A DNA stretch of 39,292 nt from UBA5342 sp965662645 (GTDB lineage: Bacteria; Bacteroidota; Bacteroidia; Bacteroidales; UBA5342). Shown here one piece after another: positions 15,382-24,743 of the stretch; position 1 is the stretch's first letter, and every line of letters starts with the position of its first letter. The notes below the pieces were generated by a model, which did no database searches, was not told the origin of the DNA, and was given only the letters and a program-made list of their open reading frames with translations. The stretch is from assembly GCA_965662645.1 (NCBI GenBank), contig CBFIII010000038.1:1-39292 (forward strand), written 5' to 3'. The translations under genes and the position numbers were made by a program.

Positions 15382-17418
15382 TTATTCTATTGTCGTGTTT
15401 AAGAGCCAAATGTCATTACTTACGCCTGCTTTATCATGGAGTCCTGTAATGCTATAGTCGTTGGATGATGTAGTACCAACTAAGGTTATTAGATTATTTT
15501 TTCCTATAAAAATATCACATAAATATTCATTGAAGCTGCCGCCAAATGTTTTTTGCCACACAAGATTGAGATTTTTGTCTAAATGAATAACCCAGATGTC
15601 TTTTCCACCTGCATTGATTTGTAAATCTTTATCCGAAGATTCTGCTTCTCCACCAATAATCCAACCATCGTGATAGGGTTTTATGAGTTTGGCTGTTTCG
15701 TCATATGTGCCACCAAAACATTTCTCTTTGATCAATTTGCCATCATTAGATATTTGCGTAAGCCAAATGTCAGAGCCTCCTTTTGATGCTGTGATGTCGC
15801 CATCAAAAGAAGTGGTTTGTCCGAGTAATAATAGGGTGTCGTTTTGCACTATAGCATCACAAAATAGATCATTATTACTACCTCCTAAGAGGAGATCCCA
15901 TGGGGTAGAGCCAAGAGACTCAATATAGATGTTTTTTAATTGTAAACCATTGCCTGTGTTCCAGTTCTCGGCAAATCGTTGGCCCAAGAGAATCGTCTGA
16001 TTATCGTTTTCTAGTGTTCTTATTAATTGGTCATTAGTGCTATTGCCATAGCAATGGTGAGCCGTTATTTCTAGTTGGTTATTGAGGGTGGTTGAAACAA
16101 AGTCGAGTGCACCATTATTCTTGTTGATAGTGCCATCGTTTGACGAACTGCTACCATATACCTGTATGCTATTATCCGTGTTGACTATGATTTTTTGAAG
16201 GGCATCATATTTTGAACCACCTATTATGATAGATTGACTAATTTCATGTTCGTCATTAAGTCGGAAGACCCACATGTCGGCTTGCCCATAGTTCCAATAG
16301 ACATCTCCACCATTCGAAAAAGTAGTAGCACCTACTATATAATCACCATTTTCCAGTTTTACAATATCATTTATGAATTCTGTTCCAGCTCCGCCATAAG
16401 TTTTATTCCATACGATATCGCCATTGATGTCGAGTTTTATTAACCAAATGTCAAATTCTCCTTTATTGTTTGGTACATCATTGTCTGACGATTCTGTTGT
16501 CCCTGCAATTAAATAGCCATCATCTTCTTCTTGTATGAAGACTGGATTGTCGTATTTTGTTCCGCCTAAGGTCTTGCTCCATAATAATTTCATGTTTTGA
16601 TCTGTTTTTATGATCCAGATGTCAGACATTCCATTAAAGTCTGTGATGTCACCATTTCCTGATTGTGTTGTCCCTAGAACAACAATGCTACTGTCTTTGC
16701 ATTTAAGGTTTTGTACAACTGTTTCATCATAACTGCCGCCAAGACATAACTGCTGGTTGTATTTTGTTGCATTATTGCTCGACATCCCAGAGATTACGAC
16801 TTTCATATTGCCTATTTGGAGGGTGTCTCCTGTAGAGGCTATTTCAAGATCTTTAGGAGCTATAGATAATGAGTCGGCATATGTTTTTGATTTTTTTAAT
16901 ATGCTTTCTAAATTAAGATTTAATTTGTTAATGGAGTCAATAAGAATCTGGTTTAATAGGAGGTAGTTGTCATCGACATATTTTTTCGTACTTGGGTCAT
17001 TGTTTTCGATAGGATCTATAAGGTTGTATAGTTTGGAAGCTGTGGCCGCATGCATAGCATATGGAACACTTAATAGTTGGCTGTATGATATTTCTTCATC
17101 ATCTAATATCACTTGTATGTAGTAGGGGCCATTACCCCAAACTATATTTTTGAAATCTAGATTACTGTTCCCTTTGCCTATAGAAAAAGCGACTAAACCA
17201 TTAGTGTCAGGTTGTATGATATGTGTTTCGTTATAGATCTCAAGTATTGCATTTTCGTCAGAAAAGAGTTTTATCTCAAAAGTGACTTCATTATTAATGG
17301 GTTTGTTATATGTGTTGCGTACCGAAGCTTGGTAACGAAAGGCATAAGGTATTTGAGCTTTTAAACTCAAATTGCCTAGTGCAATAAAGAAAAGAAATGG
17401 TATTAATTTTAATATCAT
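15382..17418 (-). CDS. Secreted eight-repeat beta-propeller protein
   Basis: The 678-residue protein has a signal peptide (about 1-21, ending LSLKAQ). An N-terminal domain (about 22-125) of a type common in Bacteroidota secreted proteins follows, with FRYQASVRN, NGPYYIQVILDDE and SQLLSVPYAMHAATAS. Next comes a short possible coiled-coil region (about 140-180). From about residue 223 to the end I count eight repeats of roughly 57 residues following GG...D..........G..I.G.T.S..GD......G..DIW..KLD..G...W.K.., consistent with one eight-bladed propeller. No T9SS sorting domain is seen at its C-terminus. Its ATG overlaps the stop of the upstream T9SS gene by four bases, implying coupled translation. 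The ligand is unknown. Confidence 0.8.
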   Translation of the reverse strand: MILKLIPFLFFIALGNLSLKAQIPYAFRYQASVRNTYNKPINNEVTFEIKLFSDENAILEIYNETHIIQPDTNGLVAFSIGKGNSNLDFKNIVWGNGPYYIQVILDDEEISYSQLLSVPYAMHAATASKLYNLIDPIENNDPSTKKYVDDNYLLLNQILIDSINKLNLNLESILKKSKTYADSLSIAPKDLEIASTGDTLQIGNMKVVISGMSSNNATKYNQQLCLGGSYDETVVQNLKCKDSSIVVLGTTQSGNGDITDFNGMSDIWIIKTDQNMKLLWSKTLGGTKYDNPVFIQEEDDGYLIAGTTESSDNDVPNNKGEFDIWLIKLDINGDIVWNKTYGGAGTEFINDIVKLENGDYIVGATTFSNGGDVYWNYGQADMWVFRLNDEHEISQSIIIGGSKYDALQKIIVNTDNSIQVYGSSSSNDGTINKNNGALDFVSTTLNNQLEITAHHCYGNSTNDQLIRTLENDNQTILLGQRFAENWNTGNGLQLKNIYIESLGSTPWDLLLGGSNNDLFCDAIVQNDTLLLLGQTTSFDGDITASKGGSDIWLTQISNDGKLIKEKCFGGTYDETAKLIKPYHDGWIIGGEAESSDKDLQINAGGKDIWVIHLDKNLNLVWQKTFGGSFNEYLCDIFIGKNNLITLVGTTSSNDYSITGLHDKAGVSNDIWLLNTTIE

Positions 17419-17876
17419 AATTTTATAATCTTTGCAGTGGCTGCGATAGTTCCTTTTTTATCCAAGACACTTAAATAGTAAACGGCTGCATTTAGACCAT
17501 TAATATTGATTTTTATGAGGTCTGTATTTGATTTGTTTTCAGTAAGTATTTTTCCTGTTGTTGAGTAGAGTTTCCAATTATATTCTTGAGGTGTATTGGT
17601 TTGGAGTTCTAGAAAGAAATGCGTTTTTGCAGGATTTGGAAAACATTTTATTTTGAGCTTAGCATCCTTGTCGTATATGACCTGATACATTTCGATAGGA
17701 GAGCTTTGAGAAACGTTATATTTCGATGTTTTAGAGCTTCCTGTGATGGTGCTGCCAATAACCCAGTTGATGATACCTGAGGAGGTATGTGCATTTTCTG
17801 CAGCACTTACAATAGATGTGTTTTGTGCTGAGAGTAAAGATGAAAAAAATAATAATATGTATAATGCGTTTTTCAC
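17415..17876 (-). CDS. Short T9SS C-terminal-domain protein
   Basis: The 153-residue protein has a signal peptide (1-17, ending LLSAQ) and a small N-terminal domain with TSSGIINWVIGSTITGSS, resembling the G-rich SVGQ-type segment that precedes sorting domains in many Bacteroidota proteins. The C-terminal region (about 78-153) resembles a type A T9SS sorting domain: KCFPNPAKTHFFLEL, KLYSTTGKIL, ININGLNAAVYYLSV and the terminal KIIKL. In T9SS this domain directs export across the outer membrane. With such a small body the protein is almost only a sorting domain. The GTG start overlaps the upstream hydrolase stop (GTGA), and its stop overlaps the next ATG (ATGA). Confidence 0.82.
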   Translation of the reverse strand: MKNALYILLFFSSLLSAQNTSIVSAAENAHTSSGIINWVIGSTITGSSKTSKYNVSQSSPIEMYQVIYDKDAKLKIKCFPNPAKTHFFLELQTNTPQEYNWKLYSTTGKILTENKSNTDLIKININGLNAAVYYLSVLDKKGTIAATAKIIKL

Positions 17877-18514
17877 GATGTTAAATATGGATTGTATTGT
17901 CTTTCTTCACCAACGGTTGTTGTATTCCCATGACCTGGAGCTATAATCACTTCGTTGTCTAATGTTAGAATTTTTGTTTTTATACCATTTATAAGCAGAT
18001 TCATATCTCCTTCCCACAGATCGGCACGACCTATACTGTTTTGGAAAATAACATCTCCTGCTATAAGAATGCCTTGTTTGCGGTTCAAAAAACAAATGCT
18101 ACCTGGCGAATGTCCTGGCACATGTAGTATCTCTAGCTTTTGAGAACCAAAAAGAATGAGGTCCCCTTCTTCTAAAAAGGTATGTATTGGAGGTGGCGTT
18201 TCGTCAAGAGGAAAGCCAAAAGCACGAGCTTGCTGTGGTGCTTGTTCATAAATAGGTAAATCTCCTTTATGAGCTATTGGGTCAAGGTTGAATTGTTCCT
18301 TAATGAAAGCATTACCTGCAATGTGGTCAATATGTAAATGGGTATTTAATAGTTTTACGAGTTTTAGTTCTTTTTTGGTGATGTAGTCTAAAATACGTTC
18401 TCGTTCTTTGGCATTACTGCATCCACAATCTATAAGAACAGCTTCTTTAGTATCGTCATATAAAAGGTATGTTATTTCCTGAAAAGGATTATTAACAAAT
18501 CGTTTTACTTGCAT
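17873..18514 (-). CDS. Metallo-beta-lactamase-fold hydrolase (glyoxalase II-like)
   Basis: The 213-residue protein carries the full dinuclear metal site of the family: THLHIDH at residues 58-64, HVPGHSPGS near 135, AGDVIF near 153 and the last histidine in APGHGNTT near 193. The C-terminal GEERQYNPYL is typical of the glyoxalase II-like cytosolic subgroup, which hydrolyses thioesters such as S-lactoylglutathione; the real substrate cannot be told. There is no signal peptide, unlike the three genes after it. It starts three bases after the stop of the GldE-like gene and overlaps the T9SS gene, so all are probably one transcript. Confidence 0.92.
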   Translation of the reverse strand: MQVKRFVNNPFQEITYLLYDDTKEAVLIDCGCSNAKERERILDYITKKELKLVKLLNTHLHIDHIAGNAFIKEQFNLDPIAHKGDLPIYEQAPQQARAFGFPLDETPPPIHTFLEEGDLILFGSQKLEILHVPGHSPGSICFLNRKQGILIAGDVIFQNSIGRADLWEGDMNLLINGIKTKILTLDNEVIIAPGHGNTTTVGEERQYNPYLTS

Positions 18515-18517
18515 ATT

Positions 18518-19798
18518 CTAGTTGTTTAAATGTGGTTTGCTTACTGTTAAACGAACCAACTCGATTTTTGTTGGGATAGCATTCGTTATTTTGAATTTTA
18601 ATGTGCCAATTGTAATCTCATCATTCACTTTAGGAAAGCTACCAGAGTGATTGAGTATGAATCCTGCAATGGTTTCATATTCATCTGATTCGGGTATTTT
18701 AAGGTCGAATTCTTCGTTCACAAAATCGATTTCTAATCGTGCTGAAAGAAGGAATTCATTTTCTGAAATCTTTTTTGATATTAAGTTAGAACGGTCGTGT
18801 TCATCTTCAATTTCTCCAAAAATTTCTTCCATGACATCTTCTAATGTTACAATGCCAGCTGTGCCTCCAAATTCATCAACTACCACTGCAATACTTTTTT
18901 TTAACTGTATGAATGATTCCATCAGTTTATTGGCGGGCATCGATTCTGGAACGATGGAGATATCCCTGATATGGGATTTAAGTGATTTTGGATTTTGGAA
19001 AAAATCAGAAGAATGAATATAACCGATAATGTTATCTATTGTCTCTTCGAAAATGAGAATCTTCGAAAATCCTGTTTCTATAAATTTCTGCTTTAAGGTT
19101 TCTAGGGATTCATTGACTTCCATTGCCATTATTTCGGTACGAGGTACAATACATTCGCGAAGCTTAACGGTTGAGAAGTCTAAGGCATTTTGGAAAATCT
19201 TAACGTCATTTTCGTTAAAGGTTTCTTTATCTTCTTGTTCTAATGAATCGTAACCTTCTTCAATATAATGTGAAATATCGGCTTTCCCGAAATCTTGATT
19301 GTTTTCTTCGGTTTCTTCATTATTGCCCCAGATACGGATAACACGCTTTGAAAAATGACTGGTGAAATATGCTATAGGGAAGAGTAAGGTGTAGCAAATA
19401 AGAAGTGGTATTGAAAAGAATCTTAACCAAAAATTGGCGTTCATACGAAACAGAGTCTTTGGTAGATATTCCGCTGTTATAAGTATGATGAGAGTTGATG
19501 CAATAGTTTGAGCTAATAATGTGAGTGCATGTGAGTGAGTGTATTCAAAAAAAGTAGGCTCTAAAAGTTTGGCCATTTGAAGTCCGTATATGACTAGTGC
19601 AATATTATTGCCGACTAGCATCGTTGCTATAAATTGTTGCGGATGTGTGAAGAATATATCAAGAAAACGGTGGTTCTCACTATTGGTGTTACGCTCTATC
19701 TCAAAGCGGAACTTATTGGCCGAAACAAACGCGATTTCCATACCTGAAAAGAAGGCAGAAAAAGCGATAGATAGTAATATGGTAGTTAGTATTGACAC
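18518..19798 (-). CDS. CNNM/CBS/CorC membrane protein (GldE-like)
   Basis: The 426-residue protein has an N-terminal DUF21/CNNM membrane domain (about 1-165, with AFSAFFSGMEIAFVSANK and further hydrophobic helices), a tandem CBS domain (about 205-325, with VPRTEIMAMEVNES and VVDEFGGTAGIVTLEDVMEE) and a C-terminal CorC/HlyC domain. Members include Mg2+/Co2+ efflux-related CorC proteins and the flavobacterial gliding protein GldE. The order and length match both, so I leave the symbol blank. The presence of a T9SS protein two genes on is compatible with GldE but does not prove it. The start is GTG; no in-frame ATG is suitably placed. Confidence 0.88.
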   Translation of the reverse strand: MSILTTILLSIAFSAFFSGMEIAFVSANKFRFEIERNTNSENHRFLDIFFTHPQQFIATMLVGNNIALVIYGLQMAKLLEPTFFEYTHSHALTLLAQTIASTLIILITAEYLPKTLFRMNANFWLRFFSIPLLICYTLLFPIAYFTSHFSKRVIRIWGNNEETEENNQDFGKADISHYIEEGYDSLEQEDKETFNENDVKIFQNALDFSTVKLRECIVPRTEIMAMEVNESLETLKQKFIETGFSKILIFEETIDNIIGYIHSSDFFQNPKSLKSHIRDISIVPESMPANKLMESFIQLKKSIAVVVDEFGGTAGIVTLEDVMEEIFGEIEDEHDRSNLISKKISENEFLLSARLEIDFVNEEFDLKIPESDEYETIAGFILNHSGSFPKVNDEITIGTLKFKITNAIPTKIELVRLTVSKPHLNN

Positions 19799-19851
19799 GG
19801 ATTATATAGTTAAAAACATAGGATACAAAGAAACTAAAATTTTAAATGGTC

Positions 19852-20514
19852 TTAAAATTTATTTATGAGTTCTCTGAAGTTTGAAAAAGTCCTTTTATTG
19901 GTGCTTTTTAGCCGTTTTTCATTGTGATGTCCTTGTGTGAAGAGCATACAGTTGATACCAATCTCATCAGCTACTTGCGCGTCATGAGTTGTATCTCCAA
20001 TGAGAAGACAGTCCTGAGAGAGTAAATGATTTTCTTTGAGGAGTGTTAGACCACTTTCTTTTTTTCCGTTAGCATAATGATTATCCTGTCCATATACGCC
20101 ATCAAAATAAGAATTAATAGAGAAGTGGATAAGCATTTTTTTGATGCTCTCAGTTTTCATGGCTGAGAGAATGTATTGTTGGTATCCTTTAGTGTTAAAA
20201 TAAGCTAATGTCTCTTTGGCTTCTTCGAATAATGAGAAAGTATCTTCTTTAGCATGGTAACTCTGCATGTATTCTGCGGCTACATCGGTCCAGGATTCCG
20301 ATTCAAAATCAAATCCTATTTTTTTGTAATATTCAATGACCGGGAAATCGAAAACTTCTTGATAGGTTTCTTTGGTAAGTAAGGGGTGTTTTCTTTTGCT
20401 TAGCAATTCATTTATTGTTGCTATTGATACATCCGTGTCGTTGAGTAGTGTCCCATTCCAGTCCCAAAGAATGGTGGTGTATTGGTTGTGTGAATCGTTT
20501 TTCAAGGAGAGCAA
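19852..20514 (-). CDS. HAD-family hydrolase (phosphoglycolate phosphatase-like)
   Basis: The 220-residue protein has HAD motif I as DWNGTLL (nucleophile D18), motif II LSAMKTE near residue 117 and motif III GDTTHDAQVADEIG near 172. The second acidic position of motif I is Asn instead of Asp, as in a known DWNGTL subgroup. The cap domain inserted after motif I is of the helical type. Phosphoglycolate phosphatase or another small phosphomonoesterase activity is likely but the substrate is unknown. The start is TTG (an in-frame stop lies three codons upstream and no ATG precedes motif I). It lies 53 bases upstream of the GldE-like gene. Confidence 0.85.
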   Translation of the reverse strand: MLSLKNDSHNQYTTILWDWNGTLLNDTDVSIATINELLSKRKHPLLTKETYQEVFDFPVIEYYKKIGFDFESESWTDVAAEYMQSYHAKEDTFSLFEEAKETLAYFNTKGYQQYILSAMKTESIKKMLIHFSINSYFDGVYGQDNHYANGKKESGLTLLKENHLLSQDCLLIGDTTHDAQVADEIGINCMLFTQGHHNEKRLKSTNKRTFSNFRELINKF

Positions 20515-20920
20515 ATTGTGTTAAATAAAACTATTTCTTGTGAACTAAAATAAGACTATTATTGCAATCTTTTGTTTGTGATAAGTATTGCGTCTTTTGT
20601 TTTTTTTAATGCCAGAAAATTTTTCTATGTGAAAATGAACGAGTTTATAGTACTGAAATAACTTAAATGTGATCGATCTTATTTTTCTAATTTTGAGGTG
20701 TTGTTTGGTAGAGAATGCTTAATATGTCGTTCGTTTTGTGTGGAAAAATCTACTTGGTCAGGTTCTGTAGCAATTGTTTTCTTCACCCTCTTCAAATGCT
20801 TATGTTAATAATCAGGATCATTTGATTTTTAATATATGGAGAAGGTCTAATTTTTAAAACAATAGATTCAGGTTGTTTCCTTATTGCTAGTTAAATTATA
20901 AAGATTTTTACAGCGTTTTT
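20515..20920. other. 406-base gap with no visible gene
   Basis: Between the M23 peptidase and the HAD gene, both on the minus strand, I find no open frame with family support, no full TAnnTTTG match on the minus strand and no strong hairpin. It may hold an unrecognised promoter for the HAD gene. Confidence 0.4.
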
Positions 20921-21889
20921 CTAATCTAGACTTTGTCCATATACCTCACTCTGGGCAATCATTTCTTCATACTGTTCAGGGCTTAAATCGTTAAAAAAAT
21001 AGTTGCTTGGATTTATTTTTTGTCCATTAAGTTGAACTCCATAATGAAGGTGTGCTCCATGTGAACGCCCTGTATTGCCTACAAATCCTATAATTTGTCC
21101 ACGCGTAACGTGTTGTCCTAATTTGACGTTAAAGCCACTCATGTGGGCATAAAGTGATTTGTAATTAAAACCATGATTGACAACAATTACGTTGCCATAA
21201 GTGCTTGAATATGAACATCTCTCTACGATGCCATTTCCTGTAGCATGAATTTCAGTACCTGTTGCGGCCGCAAAATCAATTCCATAATGAAATCTGCTAA
21301 CTTTATCAATGGGGTGTATGCGATAGCCATAGCCCGAAGAAATATGTTTGGGATCTTTTGATGCTATAGGCATTATCGAAGGAATACTCATCAGCATCTT
21401 TTCTTTGTTTTTTACTAATTCAACGACTTCATCAAAAGATTTAGATTGTACATATAGTTTCTTTGTAATGACATCTAATTTCATGTGGGTGTCAATGACT
21501 AATTTAGATGCTTTTAATTCTTCTAGATTGTCATAACGGTTGCTTCCTCCAAAACCAGCATCTCGGATAGTGGAGGGGATGGGTGCTGCTTCAAAGATGG
21601 TGCGGTAGATGTTATCATCACGTTCTTGTAACTCTGATAAGATGTTAGATACTTTATCTATTTGTTTTTCAATAATTTCGTATTGAAGTCTTAGTTCTGT
21701 GTTTTCGCGTTTAAGACTCTTCTCTTTGGGTGAGTCAAAGACAAATGTAAAAAGTAATAAAAAGCCTACAGCAATGAATGTGCTTGTCGCAATATAGCCC
21801 AGAAAAGCACGAATCCGAGTGCTTGTGGTTTTCTTTTGTTCAGTAAACGTAAGAGTTTCTTCGTTGAAATTATATTGCGTTTTAGCCAT
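20921..21889 (-). CDS. M23-family cell-wall metallopeptidase
   Basis: The 322-residue protein has a cytoplasmic N-terminus, one membrane helix (about 30-50), a coiled-coil stretch (about 53-95) and a C-terminal M23 (LytM-like) domain (about 190-310). The zinc ligands are visible in HYGIDFAAATG and HLHYG, and YAHMSGFNVKLGQHVTRGQIIGFVG is typical. The site looks intact, so it should cleave peptidoglycan cross-links; some family members instead act as activators. It follows ispH by 96 bases but has its own good promoter. Confidence 0.92.
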   Translation of the reverse strand: MAKTQYNFNEETLTFTEQKKTTSTRIRAFLGYIATSTFIAVGFLLLFTFVFDSPKEKSLKRENTELRLQYEIIEKQIDKVSNILSELQERDDNIYRTIFEAAPIPSTIRDAGFGGSNRYDNLEELKASKLVIDTHMKLDVITKKLYVQSKSFDEVVELVKNKEKMLMSIPSIMPIASKDPKHISSGYGYRIHPIDKVSRFHYGIDFAAATGTEIHATGNGIVERCSYSSTYGNVIVVNHGFNYKSLYAHMSGFNVKLGQHVTRGQIIGFVGNTGRSHGAHLHYGVQLNGQKINPSNYFFNDLSPEQYEEMIAQSEVYGQSLD

Positions 21890-21911
21890 AAAATTGATGT
21901 TGGTTTCGTGG

Positions 21912-21940
21912 CAAATTTATAAAACTTTAATGAATTGCAA
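21912..21940 (-). promoter_or_regulatory. Promoter of the M23 peptidase gene
   Basis: On the minus strand TTG (21940-21938) and TAAATTTG (21919-21912) are separated by 18 bases. The -7 box lies 22 bases before the ATG. Confidence 0.6.
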
Positions 21941-21985
21941 TAATATAAGTGTTAAGTTTCTGTTATGAGGTTTATCTTCGTGCTA

Positions 21986-22861
21986 TTATGATAATATTTT
22001 TTTGATGTAATTAGACACCTCTTTCATCAACCAATCGGGGGTAGATGTAGCACCACAAATACCAATATTGGTCACGTTTTGAAACCAATCCTTGTTTATT
22101 TCATTAGTTGTGGCTATCATATAGGCTTGATTATTAACCTTTTTGCATTCGCTAAATAGTGCTTTTCCATTGGAGCTTTTTTTGCCGCTTACGAAAATAA
22201 TAACATCGTTACGACGACTGAAACTATGTAATGCATCTATGCGTCCTGATACCTGCCGACAAATAGAATTATGAACTTCTAGTATATTTTTATCCGAAAT
22301 GTTTTTTTCAAAAAAACTTTTTATTTCTATGAATTTGTCAACCATCATAGTGGTTTGTGAAAATAAACGGATAGGTCTGTTTAGATCTACTTTACCAATG
22401 TCGTCAATGGATTCTAAAACGATAGCTTTCCCATCTGTTTGACCTTCTAGTCCTATGACTTCAGCATGTCCTTTTTTACCATAAATGACGACTTGTCCTT
22501 GATCTTTTTGGCTGGTTTTATAAGCCATATTTACACTACGTTGTAGGCGTAATACAACGGGACAAGTGGCATCAATTAGTTTTATGTCATTTTCTTTTGC
22601 TGTGGCATAAGTGAGAGGTGGTTCTCCATGTGCTCTTAATAATACGGTATTATTTTTAAGCTTGTCATATTCTGGTTTATGAATGGTTTTTAAACCTAAC
22701 TTCTCTAGTCTGGTCATCTCCATATTATTATGGACGATGTCCCCTAAGCAGTATAGGTTTTTCTCTTCTTTTAATGCTTCTTCTACTTTTCTAATGGCAT
22801 TGACTACACCAAAACAAAAGCCTGATCCTTCATCTATTTCTATTGAAATGGAGTTACTCAT
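21986..22861 (-). CDS. ispH: 4-hydroxy-3-methylbut-2-enyl diphosphate reductase
   Basis: IspH makes IPP and DMAPP from HMBPP in the last step of the MEP isoprenoid pathway, using a [4Fe-4S] cluster. The 291-residue protein has the three conserved cysteines C16 (GFCFGV), C100 (DATCPVV) and C201 (SICRQVSGR), plus LRAHGEPP and GHAEVIGLEGQ around the active site. Its ATG overlaps the cmk stop by four bases (ATGA), so the two are translationally coupled, a pairing common in the phylum. Identification is secure. Confidence 0.97.
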   Translation of the reverse strand: MSNSISIEIDEGSGFCFGVVNAIRKVEEALKEEKNLYCLGDIVHNNMEMTRLEKLGLKTIHKPEYDKLKNNTVLLRAHGEPPLTYATAKENDIKLIDATCPVVLRLQRSVNMAYKTSQKDQGQVVIYGKKGHAEVIGLEGQTDGKAIVLESIDDIGKVDLNRPIRLFSQTTMMVDKFIEIKSFFEKNISDKNILEVHNSICRQVSGRIDALHSFSRRNDVIIFVSGKKSSNGKALFSECKKVNNQAYMIATTNEINKDWFQNVTNIGICGATSTPDWLMKEVSNYIKKILS

Positions 22862-23538
22862 AGTGTCTTTATCAATTCTAATACTTTATTCAGTTGTTCT
22901 TCTCTGCTTAGGTGGCTATTGTCGAGTGTTATCGCATCTTCTGCTTTTCTTAGTGGGCTGATGTCTCGATTTTCATCTATATAGTCTCGCTCTTGGATGT
23001 TGGTTAGCACTTCTTCAAAAGTGACTTTTTCTCCTTTTGCAATGAGCTCGTCATAGCGTCTTTGTGCGCGTGTTTGAGCACTAGCGGTGAGGAATATCTT
23101 AAGTCCTGCATCAGGAAATACCACAGTGCCGATATCACGACCATCCATAACGATGCCTTTCTCTTTTCCCATATTTTGTTGTAAGGCAACTAATTTTTCT
23201 CTTACAAAACCAATAGAGCTTATATTACTTACCATGTTAGAAATATGCATGGTGCGTATTTTCGATTCTACATTTACGTTATTGAGTAAAGTGTCAGCTT
23301 GTCCTTTGCTGTTGTGCTGAAATGAGATTTCTATGTGTTTAAGTAATTCTCTAAATTTTTCTAAGTTGTCTATCTTATTATTCTTGATGAGTTGGTGTTG
23401 ATCGGCCGCTAATGCAATGGCTCGGTACATAGCACCAGTATCTACATAAGTGTATTTTAATTCTTTGGCTAATTCCTTCGCTAATGTGCTTTTGCCGCAC
23501 GAGGAGTGACCATCTATTGCAATTGTTAATTTTGTCAT
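22858..23538 (-). CDS. cmk: Cytidylate kinase
   Basis: Cmk phosphorylates CMP and dCMP to the diphosphates. The 226-residue protein has the P-loop GHSSCGKS (residues 10-17), YVDTGAMYRAIAL, the substrate-binding segment VMDGRDIGTVVFPDA and the lid region RAQRRYDEL. The length is normal for bacterial enzymes. It overlaps ispH by four bases. A -7 element lies about 85 bases upstream. Confidence 0.97.
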   Translation of the reverse strand: MTKLTIAIDGHSSCGKSTLAKELAKELKYTYVDTGAMYRAIALAADQHQLIKNNKIDNLEKFRELLKHIEISFQHNSKGQADTLLNNVNVESKIRTMHISNMVSNISSIGFVREKLVALQQNMGKEKGIVMDGRDIGTVVFPDAGLKIFLTASAQTRAQRRYDELIAKGEKVTFEEVLTNIQERDYIDENRDISPLRKAEDAITLDNSHLSREEQLNKVLELIKTL

Positions 23539-23622
23539 AGCTAAACTGATAATTTATAGTCGGAGACTTTCTTCTGTTCCTCTTAGGAGTGGCAGATTAG
23601 GTTCTCTTTTTTTTAAGATTTG

Positions 23623-23630
23623 CAAATTTA
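23623..23630 (-). promoter_or_regulatory. -7 element of cmk-ispH
   Basis: The minus strand reads TAAATTTG, a full match to TAnnTTTG, 84 bases before the cmk ATG. No -33 TTTG at proper spacing was found. Confidence 0.45.
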
Positions 23631-23648
23631 CAATAAAAAGGAATGATT

Positions 23649-24686
23649 TTATTTATTGTTGATGATAACATCTCCGAATGAGGAGACGATTGAAATTTTT
23701 GATTTTGGGTGTTTTTGTTTGCCAACGATGCCTTGGTAGAGGTTGCCTCCAGGCGAAGCAATTTTTTCAAAACTAAGAGATCCTGTTTTGAGCTCGCAAT
23801 AACGCATATCAGCATTGAGGCTGTAGGATGAATTATCAGCGAAATTGAGCTGTGTATTCACGTATGTGTTAGCTATGTTTAGTGTAGAAAAGTGGGCTGC
23901 TATATCTTCTATGATGAGAGTTCCATAGGTGAGATCACTTTGGAAGAAGTTGCTTAATTGCTTGATAATTAGAGATGAATAATCTCCAGTGATGTGTATG
24001 GAATCGGCTTTGCCCAAAATGAATTTGTCAGAATACGATTGGCTGTTTAATCGTGTTACATGATTTATTTGTAGGGTTGAGAATTTGGAGTTTGTTTCCA
24101 GTTTTTTAATAGCTTTGCTTTTGAGTATGAGATTTGTACCTGTTAGCTGTAAGGTGCTATTGATGCTGTCGATTGTAAGTTCAGAATAGCTTCCTGTTAT
24201 TAAATGTGGAACTTTGCTGTTTAATGTTAAAGCTTTCAGAGTGCTGTAGTCTAGTGTGCTATTCAGAGAGCCGAATGGTGCTCCAATACTAATGTGACTG
24301 TAACGGCTTTTTAGTTTTATGTTTGTTGTCTTAGGAAGCGTTACTTGACAAAATGCTTTTAACTCATTATTGGGCTGAATTTCTTTCCCAACAAGAAGTC
24401 GGAGTATTATAAGACCCGTATTTTTTTGTTGTACAAAAGAAGAAATTCCATTAAATGGTGTGGACGAATTATTGGGTATCAATGATATGTTTGTGCTAAT
24501 CCTGATCGTGTCATCTTCTGAGGTGCTTATCATTAAATCGGCATGATTGAGGTCTATATCCAACAATACATCTTTACTTACCTTGTAGATTGCTTGGTAT
24601 GTGGTGTCTTGTCTCTGCCCTAATAGTGTATGAGTGAGCAATAAAAAAATTGAAACAATCAGAATTTTGTCTAGTTGTTCTTTCAT
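23649..24686 (-). CDS. Secreted beta-helix-like protein (GIN/DUF2807-like)
   Basis: The 345-residue protein has a signal peptide (about 1-25, ILIVSIFLLLTHTLLGQ) and then repeated short strands rich in Ser, Thr, Asn and Leu, for example KLKSRYSHISIGAPFGSLNS, TLDYSTLKALTLNSKV and DSIHITGDYSSLIIKQLSN. This pattern suggests a right-handed beta-helix of the putative auto-transporter adhesin head (GIN) type, but I cannot point to a decisive motif. I start at ATG 24686; an upstream TTG at 24710 overlaps a promoter-like TAATCTTTG. The function is unknown; a periplasmic or surface structural role is the most that can be inferred. Confidence 0.75.
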   Translation of the reverse strand: MKEQLDKILIVSIFLLLTHTLLGQRQDTTYQAIYKVSKDVLLDIDLNHADLMISTSEDDTIRISTNISLIPNNSSTPFNGISSFVQQKNTGLIILRLLVGKEIQPNNELKAFCQVTLPKTTNIKLKSRYSHISIGAPFGSLNSTLDYSTLKALTLNSKVPHLITGSYSELTIDSINSTLQLTGTNLILKSKAIKKLETNSKFSTLQINHVTRLNSQSYSDKFILGKADSIHITGDYSSLIIKQLSNFFQSDLTYGTLIIEDIAAHFSTLNIANTYVNTQLNFADNSSYSLNADMRYCELKTGSLSFEKIASPGGNLYQGIVGKQKHPKSKISIVSSFGDVIINNK

Positions 24687-24743
24687 AAGCTTCTTGACAT
24701 AAGAGAACAAAGATTAATAAACTTTTCAGTAAAACAAAGATTA

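Noticed and set aside
18518..19798. Naming the CNNM/CBS gene gldE outright
   Set aside because: The domain order is shared by CorC-type ion transport proteins and GldE, and no other gld gene is nearby.
20515..20920. Possible small RNA or short gene in the 406-base gap
   Set aside because: No hairpin terminator, no full promoter match and no supported frame on either strand.
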